A stretch of DNA of 64,000 bases from Paramacrobiotus metropolitanus (Eukaryota; Tardigrada; Eutardigrada; Parachela; Macrobiotidae). Each line of letters opens with the position of its first letter. The first letter of the stretch is position 1. The stretch covers positions 1,116,001-1,180,000 of the forward strand of contig NW_026570226.1 in NCBI RefSeq assembly GCF_019649055.1, read 5' to 3'. The notes beneath the pieces are model-generated. The model did no database searches, was not told the DNA's origin, and saw only the letters and a program-made list of their open reading frames with translations. The position numbers were made by a program, and so were the translations under genes. Positions 57,815-64,000 of this stretch are shown here, one piece after another.

Positions 57815-60800
57815 ATGACTTCCGTTGCTGTACCTGTGGATCACATAACTCATTTTAATAACCACCAAATCAATCATATCAGCCCGAATAATAACGGGAA
57901 AATGGTCATTATGGATCAAGACGTTGAAGTGGCAGCGGAATCTGACTGCTTTTGGGAGCCGGGAAATTATAAACGAACTACCAAAAGGATCTCGGATGCA
58001 TACGTCCTGTGCAATGAATTAATACAGCTGATACAGGAACGGTAATATTGTGTTATAAACTTGCTTTCCTTGATTTTCAAGGATAAATAATAGCTTTAGG
58101 TATGGGCAAGATGAGGATTAACAGGTTTAAAATAGGCATACGTCCGTTCATGCTCACATGTTTAAACATTTACTAGGTGACCATGACCGCATTTAGATCC
58201 AAATTACAAAGCATAGCGCTGTTATGTAAAGTAAATTGCGTATTCCGCTAGCAGTATTTTTAAACAAATGAAAATATACAAGCATACGTTTTTGTGTTAT
58301 TTTTTTTAACAGTTTAAATAACAAGCGGAATTTAATAAGTACACTAAATGCATGAACATGGTTTATTAGATAGGCATATTGCGTGTGCTTATTATTACTA
58401 CAGTAGGTACTACTGTAGTAATAATAAGCATAAGCAGTGCAGTGCAGCTGCAGCTAGTTGTAATTAACGTATTATTGCTAAACGCTTACAGCAAAATGTT
58501 AAATTTTTAAATTCATGGTAAATTAATTATTTCGTATAAATTAGTAAAAAAACTGTAATATAAAAATCTGAAATTTTTCAAGCAAAGCAGTTATAGTTTT
58601 AAATACTCGTAATGTGTCACTGTATTGAACGTACGGTATTTAGGTACTTGTACTGAGTTGTACATAATACGCACAATATACCAGAAAAGGAATCATGCTG
58701 TTTCATACACTGCTCTAGCGGATTTTCTTTTTTGTTAAATATGTTTAGATTTACCATTTCGGCTGTCGCGGGTTAAAGTGGCACCGGAATAAGACCTAAT
58801 AATAATTTTGGCAAGAGCACAACCGTAACAAACTAGTACTTTACGTTCACTGTACAAGATAAGGATTGGCATATCGACTTATCGTTGAGTTCAAGTATCC
58901 CCTATAATAAGCAAAAGTCACTGTGGTGTAGCGGTTATCACGCCTGTCTCACACACAGGAGGTCCTCGGTTCGATCCCGAGCAGTGACATTTTTGGGTCT
59001 TTTTTTATGAAATTCTTCGTTGCGTTGCTTTTGCGTTAGTATCATTACAAGGAAAAATCTGTCCTTTTGATGGGAATTCTTTCATAAGTGGTTTTTCGAG
59101 CGGTTTCGCTTTGACACCATTAGTTAATATAACTGCTTCCTACACTTTTCCCATTTACATGTTTAACGAGCAGCATTTACCGACAAACGACAATTCGATT
59201 TCAGTTACTGCCGGTAAATTCCTGCCACGAGCTACTTAATTATGCTGCTCTCGAATTCCGCAAACTAAACAGAAAGCAAATATGCTTACAATAATTTTAT
59301 ATTTCTAGAGGTGAGATTGAAGCAAAGTACGCAACAACGTTGCGATCATGGTCAAAAAAGTGGAATGCCGCCATCGACAAGGGAAACGAGTACGGAACTA
59401 TGGCGGCAGCCTGGAAAGCAACGCTGAACGAAGCCGACCGGTTGGCCCTTACGCATATTCGGATGAAGGAGAAAATGGATAATGAAGTGGTCAGCTCCGT
59501 CCGACAGTGGCAAAAAGACAATTTTCACAAAACAATCATAAGAGATTTTAAGGAGAAAAAAGAACTGGATGATGCTTTCCGCAAAGCACAAAAGCCGTGG
59601 GAAAAGAAGCTGCGGGATGTACAGAAAACGAAATCGGAGTATCATGCATGGTAAGGAATGAGTACTTATATCTATACTTGAAGTATACCGGTACGCTGTA
59701 CAGGATCTCTTACGCAAAAACCAGCTCGCAAAATTTTACCGTATGTACAATACTTAAGGATCGATCACTTAAATATTTTTTTGACAAATGTCTCCCTTGT
59801 TTTTGGACATTTTTCGTTGTTTTCAGTAATCAATCAATCACGGCAAACTAACAATGTGAAATTGTAAATCACTGAAATAAGTGTCATTATCGCAGCCGTT
59901 CCTTAACTACTCAGTAGTGCTCGAACGAACCGAGGAAATTCATAATACAGTACTCTATACGTTCAACATATATAATTCACACTCTTACTGTACAATTCTA
60001 CGTTTAACATATCAGAAATGATTGTTCCATAAATTTGTACGACATTTTAATTTTTTGGATCCTTTCTATGACCGAAGGTGCCAAAAAGAGCGAACCGCGA
60101 TAGTCAGGGAGAAAAATTCTGCAAAAGATACTTCCATATCTCCCGATCAGAAAAAGAAACTGGAAGACGATGTGGTGAAATTTACCGAACAAAAGCAGCA
60201 AATGCGTGACCGCTACGAGAAAAGTTTACGCGATATCAACGAATATAACGCCAAATACATGGAGGACATGGGCGACGTGTATGACAAGTGCTCCGAACAG
60301 GAACGCCAACGGCTGACCTTTTTCAAGCAGCAGCTGAAGAATCTCCACCGCTGTGTCGATATATCGCGGGATGAAAATGTGCGGGAAATATATCAGGAAT
60401 TCTGGGCGACAGTTGACGGCACCGATCCGGAGAAGGATCTACGTTGGTGGTCCAAAACGTACGGTATTGACATGCCGATGAACTGGCCCATCTTCGAAGA
60501 ATTTCAGCCGGAAGTGAAGAATATCGCCGGCAAGAAGAGCGGCAGCAAAGCGCTGGCCGGTGGTGATGGTATAGCACTGACGGGCGTGCAGTATAAGTTT
60601 ACCGAGGATGATGTGATACCCCCTAGTCTACCGGTTTCGCCGACCCACGCCGCGGCTGGGACCACTCAAGTTTCGCCGGTAACCGGATCAGGTAGGCGGA
60701 GTGCAGCAATTTATGCGCTCATTTCAAGCAACTATTACTGTGCAGTTAACGTTTAAAAGAAAATTAACGAAAAATGCCGTAAAAGCTGTATGCCGATTAG

Positions 60801-61913
60801 CTCATCATTTTTTTACGCAGACAATAGATACGCAGACATGAACACAACGAAAGAATTACAGAAGAGTATAAAACAGTTTAAAATTTAGCGTACACTATTG
60901 AATAAAACGATTTATTTGCAGATAATAATTATTTACGTTGAAAATTTTAATTATTGACTTTGAAAAATTTATTGTTGCAGATTACATCTTAAATATTATA
61001 TACCTGTTGCAGTGTTTCAAGCAAATGGAATTAGTACTATTATGCATTTTGTAGACCACTTTAACTTTATGTAAATAAATCTATGCGCTGAAGCATTTTT
61101 AATTAAGTGGCCACACCTGTTGAATATTTAGAGTAATCAGACACACGTACGACAACTACGAGTACACTGTACAAATGTGGTGAATATGAGTGCCGCTGTT
61201 GAAGAGTGAGTGATCAATATTTACAAGCACAAATACGCACCTTCACAAAACTAATGGTTGCAGGTTGCAGTACTGAATACGGTATAGCGGTTTATTATCG
61301 TTAATAATTATCATTGTACAATACATAGTCAAAAACAGTAAACACAACCGCAGACAGTACGTATGTACTGCGCTAACTGCCAATAACAGGTCACATGTGA
61401 AACAGGTAAGATGTTTATGGGCCGAAATTATATATTTTGTTGATTCAAATAGCAAGAAATATCGACGGAATTTTTACGTAATATCATAAGTAATTTCTCC
61501 CCTGTACTGTGTAGTTTTTTAAGGCAAACATTTTATTTAGCAGACACAACTCACACAATTACCGTTAAACTGGAAGCTAACCATATAATTAGAAAGTATT
61601 ATAAAGGCTGACTTTTTGTGCTTGTCCTGTTACAGCAACCCTACCGACACAGCCTTTACCCAGTCCATTTCCCGAGGAAGACTGGGACGATGATCTGAAC
61701 AGTACCGGCTCCCGGGATGTGGGTGACCCTGGTATTCCGGTGCGCGCCATGTACGACTATAAAGCTCTCGAAGACGACGAGCTTTCGTTTAAAAAAGGCG
61801 ATGTTTTTGAGAAACTGGAGGACGAGGATGATCAAGGCTGGTGTAAAGGCCGAAAAGATGGCCGACTGGGACTGTTTCCTGCGAGTTACGTAAAGGATGT
61901 GCCGGGCCAGTAA
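57815..61913 (+). CDS. PACSIN: PACSIN/syndapin, F-BAR and SH3 membrane-bending protein, 4 exons, 486 aa
   Basis: Links membrane curvature to dynamin, N-WASP and actin during endocytosis. Exons: 57815-58041, 59309-59650, 60078-60691, 61636-61913; 1,461 nt, GT-AG in phase. The F-BAR domain fills about residues 40-310: CFWEPGNYKRTTKRISDAYV, CNELIQLIQERGEIEAKYAT, EYGTMAAAWKATLNEADRLA, KKLRDVQKTKSEYHAWCQKE, DINEYNAKYMEDMGDVYDKC. The usual WWSKTYGIDMPMNWPIFEEF follows, then a Ser/Pro linker and a C-terminal SH3 (about 430-486): VRAMYDYKALEDDELSFKKG, DQGWCKGRKDGRLGLFPASY. No NPF motif was seen in the linker; vertebrate PACSIN1/2 have them. Intron 1 (1.27 kb) carries a tRNA-Val gene and a perfect hairpin. 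An out-of-frame ATG lies 4 nt upstream of the chosen ATG. Confidence 0.96.
58386..58430. repeat. Perfect inverted repeat, 20-nt arms, 5-nt loop
   Basis: Left arm TGCTTATTATTACTACAGTA (58386-58405), loop GGTAC, right arm its exact reverse complement (58411-58430). It lies in PACSIN intron 1. It could be a small foldback, a MITE remnant or a structured RNA element. Confidence 0.9.
58917..58989 (+). tRNA. trnV-CAC: tRNA-Val (anticodon CAC)
   Basis: Acceptor stem GTCACTG pairs with CAGTGAC at the 3' end, with discriminator A. The anticodon stem CCTGT/ACAGG encloses the loop CTCACAC, giving anticodon CAC (valine, GUG codons). The D-arm has an A-box-like TGGTGTAGCGG and the T-arm a B-box GGTTCGATCCC. 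No tRNA intron. A run of five T directly follows (58990-58994) as a polymerase III terminator. It is nested in PACSIN intron 1 in the same orientation. Confidence 0.95.
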
Positions 61914-62654
61914 TATATGCTGACAATCTTGTTCACAAGAGCAACGCACGGTGGAACTGGAGAGTTTTAAATATTAACAGACATGGTGAGATCGGCCGGA
62001 TGTGGCCAGCACGGATGTATCTGCAAAACTGTGGAAGTTGTAATTGGATAGTGAGCTCATTAATTTAGTGCTTAAAATTGAAGTCTGTTCGATCTTGATA
62101 CGGTATACTGTCGCTATTTGGTAACCATAAGAAATGGTAAAGCAGACATAACTCTGGTAGCTTTTGATCATTTTAAATTGCTGGATAAGATTGGTTTGAA
62201 TAATAAGTAGTTTGTAAGTTTTAAGTTTATAACACATTCATGGACAAATAACACCTGTGCAACAACAGTAAATTACGTACTTCGAATCCGCTCGTCAATT
62301 GATCATTATTACTTCGCAATTGTGCTAATGGATCACCCAGAACACGATAATGATTACGAGTTTATCAATTTGGCGCTTAAAAGATTAACAAAGTTACTGC
62401 TGGACCTTTAAGGTAGTGCAAGTATTTGCCAATTCGAAATTTTAAATACCCTTACACATAACCAAATAAACATTGTAGTGAGCAATTTTTCGTCGCTTCA
62501 AGCTGCTTGCTGAACGCATTCGGTCCTGGCAAAAAGAGATTCAAGAACAAACCATGCTTGTGCAAATAACGACCGGAAATTATGAATGAACAATTAAAAA
62601 TATCAATAAAATGTTGCGAAAGACAGAGGAACGGCTGGTAAAATTAGTTTGGGG
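61914..62654. other. Convergent spacer between PACSIN (+) and TMEM19 (-)
   Basis: Holds the 3'-UTRs of both genes. No gene, repeat or RNA was recognised. Confidence 0.45.

Positions 62655-64000
<1,346 letters not shown>

Noticed and set aside
16949-61913. A functional cluster of membrane-lipid genes (SPTSS, SNX14, STARD3, PACSIN)
   Set aside because: Genes are on both strands with unrelated genes between them and separate promoters; shared theme is most simply coincidence.

Overview
This window is animal (metazoan) nuclear DNA. Genes are split by spliceosomal introns (mostly about 60-250 bp, GT-AG, with two probable GC-AG), there are no bacterial operons or Shine-Dalgarno sites, and the gene set is typical of animals: a T-box factor, an OATP/SLCO transporter, STARD3 with a MENTAL domain, syndapin/PACSIN, SNX14 and the BAF subunit BAF57. 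The compact genes, AT-rich spacers and short introns suggest a small-genome invertebrate, probably an ecdysozoan. A tardigrade or similar animal would fit, but the sequence alone does not settle the lineage. I rebuilt the gene models by joining splice sites in phase and comparing with remembered family features. In the complete models the summed exon lengths are exact codon multiples.

Layout. 1-5.1 kb: an unrecognised fragment, then a 12-exon SLCO organic-anion transporter (-). 6.0-7.7 kb: ERI1 3'-5' exoribonuclease (-). 9.2-11.7 kb: mitochondrial aminomethyltransferase AMT/GcvT (+). 12.2-14.2 kb: peroxin PEX13 (-). 15.4-16.1 kb: intronless SIKE/FGFR1OP2 protein (-), divergent from a serine palmitoyltransferase small subunit (+, 16.9-17.3 kb). 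18.6-23.4 kb: a Tbx2/3-like T-box gene (-). 23.4-29.0 kb: gene-poor, with a small secreted LysM protein (-) and a 1.5-kb LTR miniature element with identical LTRs. 29.2-32.2 kb: SNX14 (-). 33.5-38.6 kb: a large unrecognised, probably nuclear protein (-). 39.0-42.0 kb: a 3.0-kb terminal-inverted-repeat DNA transposon with a 10-bp target duplication, inserted between two divergent genes. 42.3-46.1 kb: SMARCE1/BAF57 (+). 46.9-48.4 kb: unrecognised basic/acidic protein (+). 49.8-54.4 kb: STARD3 (+). 54.8-55.4 kb: small secreted Arg/His/Pro-rich protein (+). 57.8-61.9 kb: PACSIN (+), carrying a tRNA-Val gene and a perfect hairpin in its first intron. 62.7-64.0 kb: TMEM19 (-), cut by the window edge.

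The genes are independent transcription units and do not form a visible pathway. Several act on membranes and lipids (SLCO, SPTSS, PEX13, SNX14, STARD3, PACSIN), but nothing in the sequence shows that this is more than coincidence. The most unusual parts are the two structurally complete mobile elements with target-site duplications, the repeated peptide-coding motif inside the DNA transposon, the LysM protein, and the odd splice junction in AMT.
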